DNA of 61,222 bases from Corinectria fuckeliana (taxonomy: Eukaryota; Ascomycota; Sordariomycetes; Hypocreales; Nectriaceae), in contig WPDH01000099.1 in the NCBI GenBank assembly GCA_019137255.1, positions 1 to 61,222 of the forward strand. The letters run 5' to 3'. Under the pieces are notes generated by a model. It worked only from the letters and a program-made list of their open reading frames with translations. It was not told the origin of the DNA and searched no databases. Below are positions 32,488 through 42,600 of the stretch, one piece after another. The stretch's first letter is position 1, and each line of letters begins with the position of its first letter. The position numbers and the translations under genes were made by a program.

Positions 32488-34071
32488 GTTGCGAGCATTT
32501 GGCGGGGGGGGGGTTTACCTATTTTTGGACTTATTTAACCCGTTCATCCCGACGAGGTGCGTGTGGTTTCCGTAGCATGCCGAGCTCTTAATCAAGCCCA
32601 TCTATCTGTCACTTGTGATACACACAAAGTATCAGTTTTCCTTTTCCTCCATCTGTGATTTACTGCTCCTTTGGCCTCGTCGACTCGCTGAACAGGAATC
32701 CCCGGCCCCAACTCTTTGGGCCTGATCTTGTGGGATACAATGTGATGGGTGGCGCTGGCTGTGTCATGCCACACCGCGGCGATCCACGGCCAGCAGTCAG
32801 CGACGAGACTCCATCGGTGGATCTCTACATACGTAGAATTAGTACTAATTATGTACCTATGCACAGGCTGGCAGCTCCACGGAGCGCAATGGACACCGAG
32901 GGCCGCCGTCCGGGGCACCCGCTGGACTGTGGAGTTGAGATTGCGAGCGAGCTGCCTTGCGGATGGCATGAACAAGTAATCAGCAGGGATGAGGTCAACG
33001 GGCTCGGCATTGGAAAGCAATTCGAGGTTTCGTGGTTGAGCAACCGGGAGCCTGGGAGGACCAGGACCTTGTGACTAGTAGATGTTTCTTGTCATGTATC
33101 TAGTTTGCTGTCTTATTCCGAGTCATCCACGCCAAGCCAGAGGGATCATTGCGGGTGTCCAGGTGACTGACTGCACAAGGTCGAGACAGACACTCAGGCT
33201 CAGGCTCAGGCTCAGGTTCAGCTGGCTGGATGTGTTCTCGGCAACATCCCCTAAAACATGCTTGTCCGTCCCCCATCATGGATCTCATCCCTGAGCAGTT
33301 GGTGGTGGATGACATGGCATGGCACGCGGCTCCATCCTGGGCACCCGCAGGCCGGCGGTCTGCCAGTGCCACGGCGGCGGCCAGGTCTCGGATGGGCCAG
33401 GGAGGGGCGGTCAAAGTTGGCCTCGAACCCATGGATTGTGGACGAGGTTTCAACTGGTTTGTGTGGATTGGCGATGCGTGGAACCACAAGGCATGGGCTC
33501 CATCCTTTTTTCGTCGCGACTTTTCCCTTTTGTCCCTTTACCGCCCGAGCATCCAACCTTCAAATCCCGTTGATCTCCCCTCGCACACCATCCTCCGCCT
33601 TTTCGGTCCCTCTTTCCCTCTTCCGCCTGGCTTCTTGCCTCGTTGTTTCGCCCGCCGTTTATTACTGATTCTGCCAATTGCCTTGCCTGATAGCTCCTCA
33701 CTCCTGCAAGCCAGCTTCTCGACGATACCCAAACCCCACTACGGATACCCGCTGCAGCCCGAAGCCCACAGCCCAGCCCAGCCCGGTGTTTTCGTTACTC
33801 AACTTCCATCCTGCAACCCGCCCGTTGAGTCACTAAAAACCCCCGTTGTCGCCGGGCCGTCTTCAGCGCCGCGCAGCGAGGGCTTCAGTGGTAGCGCGCC
33901 CTGGGGCTCCCGTCACCCGTGAGCTTTACAGGGACGATCCCCCCTAACTTAAAATTGTTCCCGCCCCGAGCCATGCCGGCCGGCCAGTAAAAACTCCCCG
34001 TCGTCTACCATTTTCGGGACTGAGGCGCACGTCTCCCGTGCTCCCCGTCCCCGTGTGCCCCGTTTGTCAGA
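32488..34071. other. Intergenic, promoter and leader of the coiled-coil protein gene
   Basis: 1.58 kb. A frame at 33230-33922 is open but rich in Pro, Ser and Phe, read from a pyrimidine-rich 5' leader, and has no domain. A 6-bp tandem repeat lies at 33195-33218. No gene recognised. Confidence 0.5.
33195..33218. repeat. Four tandem CAGGYT hexamers
   Basis: CAGGCT is repeated three times followed by CAGGTT. Short slippage repeat in intergenic DNA. Confidence 0.85.
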
Positions 34072-36318
34072 ATGCGCACCCTCAACTCGTCGACCATCAA
34101 CATCAACATCAACAACTCCTCGTCGTCCGCCTCCTTCGACACGCCCTCCTCGCGATCCCCCGCGCCCGCCCTCACTCCCCACGTAGGCCGTCCTCCTACG
34201 TCTTCCAACAAATCTCTCTCCGCCTCCGCTGCCACCGCAACCCACAACGCAAAGCGTCTGCCCGCCGCCAAGTCTCCGAGATCCCCCATAACGCCTACAC
34301 CGCAGGCCCGCGCTCGCTTCCCCTCCGCCTCCACCTCCGCCTCCGACTCTCGCTCGCCGCCGCTCGGCTACCACGGTCACAAGCAGCAGCAACATGTCCT
34401 GGCCTTGACTACCACCACCACCACGCGATCCATCTCCTCGAGTACCGCTGGCTCTGCCTCCAAAATGCCTCCCGGCGACTCCCGGCCCCGCCCGCCACCG
34501 CTCAGCGCCGCCGCCGCGAAGACCATCGGACGAACGCCTCTGACCCCCAAAATCGCTGCCAAGGGGCCTTCTATGGCCCCGCCCCTCTCACGGAGGTCAA
34601 CGCAGAATCGAGATGACGGCTTCACGAGCTCCGTTACTCCTCGCTCCGGCGGTCGCCAGAGCCGAGCCGCAAGCACGAACACGACACCCAATGGCACCCC
34701 AAATCTAGAGCGAGGCAACGACGGTTGGGACCCGCGAGCTTCCCTGACCATTGATTCCGGGAGACTGTCCGCGGGCCATGGCGATCCTCCTGGAGACTCT
34801 GTAGAGTCCAAGTTCTTCTACGCCAGTGATGCCCGACCCGTCCAACAAGCACCATCCCGGCCCACCACCGCAGCCCCGAAATCCTCGACTTTCTTCTATG
34901 CGAATGGAGCTACCGCCGAACCCAAGAGGGCCATTAGTCCTTCCGGGAAGCCAGCTTTCGCCCCGATGCTAGCAACGCCCCCGGAGCCCGCATCTTCCAA
35001 GTTCTTTTACGCCAGTGGCACACCGGAGGTTTCCTCGAAAACCAGTCTCCAATCCTCCGGCCCGCCCTCGGCTGGCTCATCAAGCTCGAGGGCCATGACT
35101 GGACGGCCGAGTACGAGCAGCTCGGCCACCGGCCCTGGACATTCGATGCCTCAGCGACCAATGTCACCGATCAAGCTGCTCCAACAAAACCCTCCCCCAA
35201 TCGTTAAGAATACCACGACACCTGGCCTTAATAGCAGGCCTCAACTATCTTCACCGCCCCCGCTGGCACCTTCTACGGCCACGAACCCGAGGAGACGAGT
35301 TAGCGTTGAATCGACCCCCAAAGCTCCAAGAGGCCACGCGAGGACCAAAAGCCTCATGAACCTCGACTCTCCCAAAGTGTCCATGTCTCCACCCCAACAA
35401 CCCTCTACGCCCTCGTCTCCCCTTGCGAGCACTGCCGTGACCCAGCCAGTCATGACCCAGCCGGCCATGACCATGGCATCTATCTTACAAGCAGTCGAGG
35501 ACTTCGGCGACGAAATTGAGGACAGCCCTGAAGAGGCCCAGAGCCCTCGAGAGGTCCAAAGCCCGACCAAGTCGACACACTCCCTGGACCCTAAGAGTGA
35601 GCTGGTGGCCAATGCCCGAAGAGAGCGGAAGGTCCAGGATCTCGAAATCACCAACGCCTCGCTCGAGGCCATTAACCGAACCCTTGAGAGGCAATTACGA
35701 AAACAGACGGCCGAGATCCGCAGGTTCCGTCGCCTCTCCCGGCTATCTATAGCTTCAGCGGCCTCTAGCCGAGTCCCCTCAGAAGCCCTCCCCAGCATCC
35801 CGATCAACCTGTCCGACCTGAGCGAGGAGGAGGAATCAACCATGGAGGAGGACGAACCCGATTCGCTTGAAGATTCCGATCTCTCCAGCGACGAGTACCT
35901 CGCATCCCCCGCCTACCCTCCCGAACCTGGCAATGACAAACTGGCTGTCCGCCAGAAACGAGACGAGCGTCGCTTGCATCTCGACCTGACCAAGCACCAG
36001 GAACTCCTCGTCGACAGCCAGAAAATCAACCAGAGCCTTAAGCGGTGCCTAAATTGGACCGAGGTTCTTATCAAGGAAGGCCAGAAGGCACTCGAATACA
36101 GCGTGCGCGTCTCCGACGTAGACTTTGGTGGCCACGTGCTTGCGCCCCCAGATGAAGAAGAGACATCCCATCTGGATGAACAGTTGCTAAAAGACCTCGA
36201 CGTCGCATTGGAACCGTGGGAGACGAGTTCCAAGGACCTCGACGTCGCGTTGGAACCGTGGGAAACGGGTTCCAAAGATCGTGACAGCGGTATTGAGCTT
36301 CAGGCAGATGGAGTATGA
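34072..36318 (+). CDS. Large low-complexity protein with three FFYA motifs and a conserved coiled coil, function unknown
   Basis: Intronless, 748 aa, ATG in AGAATGC context. Seen: the first 240 residues are Ser/Thr/Pro/Ala-rich and basic. Three copies of a short motif, S[K/T]FFYA[S/N], occur near residues 246, 272 and 308. Many SP/TP sites and RTKSLMNLDSP-type phospho-motif candidates follow. A strong coiled coil covers about 520-560 (LEITNASLEAINRTLERQLRKQ) and a second helical segment about 625-680. An acidic Glu/Asp patch lies between them. The C-terminus holds a 14-residue tandem duplication. I do not recognise a named family. The coiled-coil part and the FFYA repeats look like conserved scaffold or cytoskeletal-regulator features, but this is inference. 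Codon use and GC content match neighbouring genes, so it looks like a genuine gene. Confidence 0.7.
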   Translation: MRTLNSSTINININNSSSSASFDTPSSRSPAPALTPHVGRPPTSSNKSLSASAATATHNAKRLPAAKSPRSPITPTPQARARFPSASTSASDSRSPPLGYHGHKQQQHVLALTTTTTTRSISSSTAGSASKMPPGDSRPRPPPLSAAAAKTIGRTPLTPKIAAKGPSMAPPLSRRSTQNRDDGFTSSVTPRSGGRQSRAASTNTTPNGTPNLERGNDGWDPRASLTIDSGRLSAGHGDPPGDSVESKFFYASDARPVQQAPSRPTTAAPKSSTFFYANGATAEPKRAISPSGKPAFAPMLATPPEPASSKFFYASGTPEVSSKTSLQSSGPPSAGSSSSRAMTGRPSTSSSATGPGHSMPQRPMSPIKLLQQNPPPIVKNTTTPGLNSRPQLSSPPPLAPSTATNPRRRVSVESTPKAPRGHARTKSLMNLDSPKVSMSPPQQPSTPSSPLASTAVTQPVMTQPAMTMASILQAVEDFGDEIEDSPEEAQSPREVQSPTKSTHSLDPKSELVANARRERKVQDLEITNASLEAINRTLERQLRKQTAEIRRFRRLSRLSIASAASSRVPSEALPSIPINLSDLSEEEESTMEEDEPDSLEDSDLSSDEYLASPAYPPEPGNDKLAVRQKRDERRLHLDLTKHQELLVDSQKINQSLKRCLNWTEVLIKEGQKALEYSVRVSDVDFGGHVLAPPDEEETSHLDEQLLKDLDVALEPWETSSKDLDVALEPWETGSKDRDSGIELQADGV
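36190..36273 (+). repeat. Two tandem 42-bp units at the 3' end of the coiled-coil protein gene
   Basis: Units 36190-36231 and 36232-36273 each code KDLDVALEPWETxS (14 residues) and differ at four bases, three of them silent. An in-frame duplication. Confidence 0.9.
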
Positions 36319-37204
36319 GTGGAATAGGCTACCATCAGTCAAATCCACACTTTACCATGTACAACACCCATCGAGCACGGTTAGGATGCCGCACACAATC
36401 ACCACTCCCGGCTCCCTCTTACAACCTATCTCCAACAGCCAACAATCTTCTAGCTAAGAGTGATTACACTACGCACGCACACACATATACAAAAAGGGGG
36501 CACATGCATATACGGCGTTGGACAACAGGCGTTTTCTGACTATCTTTCTCTGCCTTTTTCCGCCCTTCAGCGGCCGCGTCGCTACCCACAATGCTATCGT
36601 TTTTCCTTCCGGGGACTTCCCAGGTCATATGCCTAATGACCAGAACGGAGGTTGTTGTCTTTTGCCTCATCCATCGATGAGCAGTCCTGGGCACCCCCAA
36701 ACACGGGGTGGCTTGCGCCTTTTTTCTTCTTCCATTTGTGGTGTTTTATTTGCTTTTAGGAAATGTACAAACAGATACCCCGTGAGAATTCACGTACTGG
36801 CGAGTCACCAAAAGAAAGGAACGGGTGGAAGGAAAATGAGGTGGGATAGATATCAAATGGCTCCCGTACTTGTGAGGAGGTAACTGGTAGAGACTTTTGG
36901 GGATTTTTGGTGGATTGTGGATGTAAACCCACGAAAGAGACATGCAAAACATATTATAGGTCCGGTTGCGCCTACACCTTTTGGCCCGTGTTAGAGAAAT
37001 GTGAGCATTTGGTCGGGAGTCATGTTGAAAAGGGGGGATAAGGGTCATGAGAATTAGGTCTAAAATCATCCATCGTCACCGGCCGCCTGTCTCGCATCGT
37101 GTCTATGTCTCCGTCCAACATCCCGCTATCCCGCCATCCCTCCAAGCCCCACGTTCCCGAGCTGCGGCGTATAATAATCTTCATGGCTCTCAATCACTGG
37201 ATAC
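36319..37204. other. Convergent 3' intergenic region, no gene seen
   Basis: 886 bp between the 3' ends of the coiled-coil gene and the DnaJ gene. It should contain both 3' UTRs. Open frames on both strands are short and featureless. Confidence 0.55.
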
Positions 37205-38907
37205 TCAGGTCTTGGGCACGTTGGGTGCGTCTGCCGCCACGTCCTCGGCCGCCTTCTTGTGGAGGTGGCTCTTGCGGTCCTTCTTCTTCTTGCCCTCCTC
37301 GTCCTTGTCCTTCTTGATGGCAGCCTCAGCAACGAGCTGCTCGAAGACGAGGTAGTCGCCCTCTTCCTCGGGAGATCTCTCCGCCTAGAAGCGCGCGTGT
37401 CAGTTCGCCAGTCAACCATGTTCAGCTGCCTTGGAATGGGAACGTACCTTGGAAAGAACGTCTCCGATGAGAACGAGGGCCTGGGCGCGCTCTAACCGCT
37501 TCGACAGGGGAACCTTCTTATCGTTCAGGACACTATCGCACACCTCACGCAGGACGCTCTGGATCTCAAACTTGCTCCCCCGCCAAGCGGCAGTGAGGAT
37601 CTTTCCGGTGACCCGGCGCTCGTACTCGACACGCTTCTCCTCGGTCCAGTCCTCGCCGCCCTTCTCCTCCATCTTAGCCATGTCCTCCATGGTCTGCTGG
37701 GCGTCGATGGCACTGCTGATGGTGTTCCACGTCTCCTTGACCAGGGTGCCCTTGTCGCGGAGCTTGCTGAAGAAACCGCCGATGCCGAGGAACTTCTGGC
37801 TGCGCAGCAGCGTCGAGGCCTTGGAGACGTAGGTCTGGCCGATGGCATGCAGAATGTCGATGCCAAACGACTCCATCTTGAGCTCCTCCACCTCGAGACG
37901 CATCTTTTCTTGGAACGCCTTGGTGACATCGGCGCCCTTGTCCGTCTCGGTCCACACGCTGACGCGGTCGAGTAGCTTGCTGACGAGGTTGTCGACACGC
38001 TCCTGGCGGATGCGAGCACGCTCCCTCTCGTAAGCTGCCAGCTGCTCGCGCTGCTCCTTGGAAAGACTGGCCTTCTTCTTCTCCTTCTGCTGCAGCTGCT
38101 CCTCGGTGAGCGGCTCGCCCTCATTATCCTCGTGGGACTTGTCCATCAGGGCTGGGCGAAGGGGGATCTGGGTACGGCTGCGGGAGTTCGACGAGGGGGT
38201 GGGAGATGTAGCATCAGATCGCGGCGGCGGCGGCGCATCGGCGACGCCTCCGGGTGCGGGAACGGTCGGAGGCTGCGCGACCGGCTTCTCTTCTTCGACA
38301 ACCACGGCGGGTGGGGGAGGTGCCGATGGGCCTGCGGGTTGCGCGGCAGCCGACTCTTGTTCCTTCATGCTCTGCTTCTTAGCCTCCTCCATTCCCGGGA
38401 AATCCTCTTCCTCTCCGCCTGCAGCGGCGGCGGCGGCGGCCTCCTCCTCCTCCTTCATGGTGATGTCCATGGTGGCTGTGAGATCCTTCATAAGGCTGAT
38501 CTCACCGATCCAGTCGACGAAGGCCTCACCGCCGAAGATGGAGGTGAAGAACTCGGCGGGGTCGGCGAAGCCCTCTTGCGGCTTCGCATGGTCCTTTCCG
38601 AACTTATCGTAGGCCTTGCGGAGATCGGGGTCGGACAGGACCTGATAGGCTTCGCCGATGGTCTGGAACTTTTCGTGGGCGGTAGGATCGTTGGGGTTCT
38701 TGTCTGCGAGGGAGGGCGATGCCTAGTTAGCTTTGATAGGTGACGCTGGCAACCATGGCTGCCAAGCCGGGCATCCAGAGCACAGAGGGGGATGGACAAA
38801 CCGGGATGGTGAACAATAGCCATCTTGCGATAGGCCTTCTTGATTTCCAGCTCGGTGGCTGTGGGCGCCACGCCCAAGGCATCGTAGTAGGCGGTATCGA
38901 CAACCAT
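37205..38907 (-). CDS. DnaJ (Hsp40) co-chaperone of the Caj1/Djp1 type with DnaJ-X domain
   Basis: Three exons (38907-38802, 38703-37448, 37384-37205) give 513 aa. Seen: a J-domain at residues 4-70 (DTAYYDALGV, KKAYRKMAIVHHPDKNPND) with the HPD motif at 34-36; intron 1 falls inside the HPD aspartate codon (G|AC), so the unspliced frame lacks it. A G/F-like stretch is absent. An Ala/Glu-rich and Pro-rich linker follows, then a C-terminal DnaJ-X domain at about 250-440 (DNLVSKLLDRVSVWTETDKG, FGIDILHAIGQTYVSKA, FLGIGGFFSKLRDKG), and a lysine-rich tail. Known: yeast Djp1 and Caj1, with this layout, stimulate Hsp70 and help peroxisomal or mitochondrial protein import and plasma-membrane quality control. 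Which of these applies here is not decided. The ATG at 38907 is the first in frame. Confidence 0.9.
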
Positions 38908-39548
38908 CTTGGAGATCTGGACACTCAGGCTCACAGTCTCTGTGGGAGGGGAGGGGAGGTTGGAGGGGGGACACGGTGGTGACCTGAGGTATATCTATCT
39001 GCAGGGTCGAAGAGCAGAGTGGTGATGGCGTCGGTCACTACAAATTGACGGAAGTCTACGCCCAGGCAACGCCGCCATGGCCACTCGACCGCCCGCCCGC
39101 CGAGTACAAAGCCACATCAGCAGACGAGCCACTAGAAGCCACCGAGGCCGGTAGGGCGGGGCTTTCCGGGATGCCGCTGGGCTTCAGTGGCATTACCCCC
39201 GCCGTCAATTTTTTTTTTCTTCCTTGGGGGGGGCATCCGTAATGGCGGGGCAGTGTTCCCTCCACAACGCTGCACACCTATTTTGCTGGAGGAGCTGGCA
39301 CATGAGAAATAAGGTCCCAGATCTTATCTTGTACACCGATTAAGAGGCTACGCTCTGTTCAAACACCTTCAACTCTTCAACAGTATACCTTCGATTAGGG
39401 CAGTGGAAAGCAGCGCTGCAGTCAGGCGCTGATACCCGTAACCGAGTTGGAGAAGCTGTAGCTGCTTGCGTATCTAGGCTTGTCCTTCCAAACTCCCGAC
39501 AGTAGGTAGCGGTTAATATATGCCGGCATCATAACGAGTTGACCACAC
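38908..39548. other. DnaJ gene promoter, up to the transposon boundary
   Basis: 641 bp of ordinary-composition DNA. It ends in the 9-bp target-site duplication of the transposon. It includes a T9 run and a G7 run near 39210-39233. No gene recognised. Confidence 0.55.
39540..39548. repeat. Target-site duplication, left copy (TGACCACAC)
   Basis: The nine bases directly before the left inverted repeat are identical to the nine directly after the right one (45282-45290). A 9-bp duplication is typical of Mutator-like transposases. Confidence 0.88.
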
Positions 39549-39637
39549 GGCGACTCATAGGTGCACAGCCGGCTGTGCGTTTAATATCACGTGATTAGCC
39601 GCACAGCCGGCTATGCGAATAAGATCTGTTATATAAG
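39549..39637 (+). repeat. Left terminal inverted repeat (89 bp)
   Basis: Starts GGCGACTCATAGGTGCACAG. It contains the 16-bp palindrome GCACAGCCGGCTGTGC (39563-39578), the 10-bp palindrome ATCACGTGAT, and a second copy of the 16-bp palindrome with one change (G to A) at 39601-39616. The change is the only mismatch with the right repeat and is a RIP-type transition. Confidence 0.92.
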
Positions 39638-42600
39638 CCGGATGCTAGTATATATAATATGTATATGTAATATTATAGCTTTTCTTAATATAATTAAATA
39701 GAGGAATAATTTATAGTATAGGTAGCTACTTAATATATATTATCTAATCTCTTAGTAATATATTAGGGTTTTTAAGACTATAATAAATATATAACACCTT
39801 ATAATAATACTATCTTATTATAGTATTATAGTTATAACTATATATATTAATCACTCTTATTATATAGTATATAAAGTAAGATTTTACCTTTTAGAAGAAG
39901 CTTTTTATTTCTTATTAAATATTACTATAAAAATATATAATTATAACTAAAGCTAGTATTAAAACACTTAGGGCTTTCTAATTTATATAGATAGTATAAT
40001 AATATAAGTAGAGCTTTTAATAGTAAACTATAATAACTAATTTATTTTATAGCTTATTACTAATAACTAATAAGAATAGCTACTAAGCTGTCTTTCTTAT
40101 ATATTATTAGTCTTATTTCCTATTAAGTATTAAAGATTTACTACTATCTTACTAATAGATTTAACCTCTCTTATAGTATTATATATAGACTCTTAAGTAC
40201 TTATAAGAGCTTAAGCTACTTAATATTCTTTTTAGAGGTAGTATATTATTATAAAAGTACTATTATTTAGATATTAGATTAGAAGAAAGTAATATATTAG
40301 GTATTTTAATAATATTTTTTAATAATAGTACTCTCTTTTAGATATAATACTTATATAGACTTATAATTAACTTTAAGCTCTTAATACTTTATATTATAAT
40401 ATAAGTATTATAGTTTTAAGTATAATATAGCTAATAGTTATTATAAGAATAACTAGTAACTTATAAAATCTTTAGGTAATAAAAAGATTAAAAATATATA
40501 TTTAGTATATTACTTTAGATAGATATATTTAGTAAATATAGTAAGAAATATAATAATATTATTAAATAGTTTAATAAATATAATATTATATTATTATTTT
40601 TACTTTTCTTATTATCTTATATATAACTATTAAGCTTATAAAACTTTATATAAAAACTTAGCTAAAACTATATTAAATTAAGCTATTAGATTACTATATT
40701 TATACTTAGAGATTTTTTTTTCTTTTCTTTTTAATAATATATTATAATTATATTTTTTATTTTTTATTTATATTTTAGTAGAGGGGGTTCTTATTATTAT
40801 ACTATCTCTCTTATAATTAAAAATCTCTTTTTATTATATCTTAAATATTTTATATATTTTACTACTTAACCTTTTATAAATATTTAATAGTTACTTTTAC
40901 TATATTTTAGCCACACTCTTAAAATCTATTTTAACCTAACTAACTTTCTTTATAAACCTTTTTTACTTTTTTTCTACTCTTATATTATTACTATATTATA
41001 TATAATATATAAGCTTAGTAAAATAAAAAATATTAAGATTATAAACTATTTCTCTTCTTCTCTTAAGAAAAATTTTTTACTATAAAACCTACTCTTATTA
41101 CAAACTAAGCTTAGTATAAAAACAACCTATAATTAATTTAAAGATCTTATTATTAAGACTAAATATAAACTTAAAGTAATTATCCTAAAAGCTACTTTCC
41201 TCTTAGTTTAAAAAATAGTAGTAACTCTAGCTAATACTACTATAAGCTATACTTAATATATAAGTAGTAAGATTCTAATCTTACTATCTCTTATAAAAAT
41301 AATTATAACTACTATTAAAAAAGTAATATTAGCTGCCTTTTAGAAAACACCTATTAAGGTCTTAACCTAAGCTTAAGTTACTTATAATAAGAGAATACTT
41401 TTATCCCTAATAGTATTAATATTAAAAGTAATCCCCTCTTACCTTAGTAAAGAGATTATTATTAGGTTACTTAATATAGCTTTTAATATTATATCTTATA
41501 TACTATTAAATACTATAATAATTATTAATTATACTCTTCTAAGAGGTTATCTCTTACTTATAGTAGCTTTATACTACCTTCTTAGTAGGGATATTATAAT
41601 TCTTTTTTATAGACTAATTATAAATCTCCTAAAAGATAATACTTAGATTCTTACTATTTTTAGTATAGGTATATATTAAGTCTTAAGATAGTTTATAATA
41701 GTTACTAAGAGAGTCTTAACTAGTTATATAANNCTTACTAGTTACTAGTTATATTATTAACTAAACTAATAGATATAAATAAGCTTTATAACTAAGATAT
41801 AATTATAGCTATAAAGGTTTATTAGACTAAGTCTTATTTAGGGGAGATTTAACTTAAATAGTACTTTAAGTGCTTTTACTTTAAATATATTATATAGTAC
41901 TATTAGAAATAAGCTAGGTATAGCTATTATAAGAGGGCTTACTATATAAGAGATATAATATACTCTGCCTCTACTAGTAAGATCCTCTTAGTATATTATA
42001 ACTATAATAGCTTACACTTAGTATAGTCTTATATATACTATATAGTATAAAAAGAGTAAAAATAAGTAAGAAATACTTATATAAAGAGACTTATATAGTT
42101 TAATATTCTAAGTAAGTAGTATAAATATATAGTATACTTACTATAAGATATAATAGTATTAATACTAATACTAACTATAGTACTAAACTACTCTGCCTAA
42201 AGAGGGCCTAAGTAGCTCTTAAAGCAGTCTTAAGCTAGACTAAACCTAAGTCTAAGTTTAACTCTTATAGTGTTTAGACTAATTAACTAATTAAGAGAGT
42301 AAATACTATTAAAAGCTAGAGAAAATATACTTATACTAGTTAGTAAGAAGAATAATACTTAAGAGGATAAAAATAAGTAGTATAAGTAACTTAAACTTAA
42401 CTAAAGACTAATTAAATTTTAGTATATAATTTAAGCTAAGCCTTATAAGAACTTATTATTATAAGTATATAATTAGCTTTTCTTATAAAACAAACTTACT
42501 TATAACTTATATTACTATATATATATACTAAGCCTAACTTACTCCTCTCTTAGGTAAGAGTAGTAAGAGGTTTTTTATTTTATAGCTTACTATTAGGGTT

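Noticed and set aside
33230..33922. 230-codon plus-strand frame upstream of the coiled-coil protein
   Set aside because: Falls in a pyrimidine-rich leader; Ser/Pro/Phe/Leu-rich without any domain.
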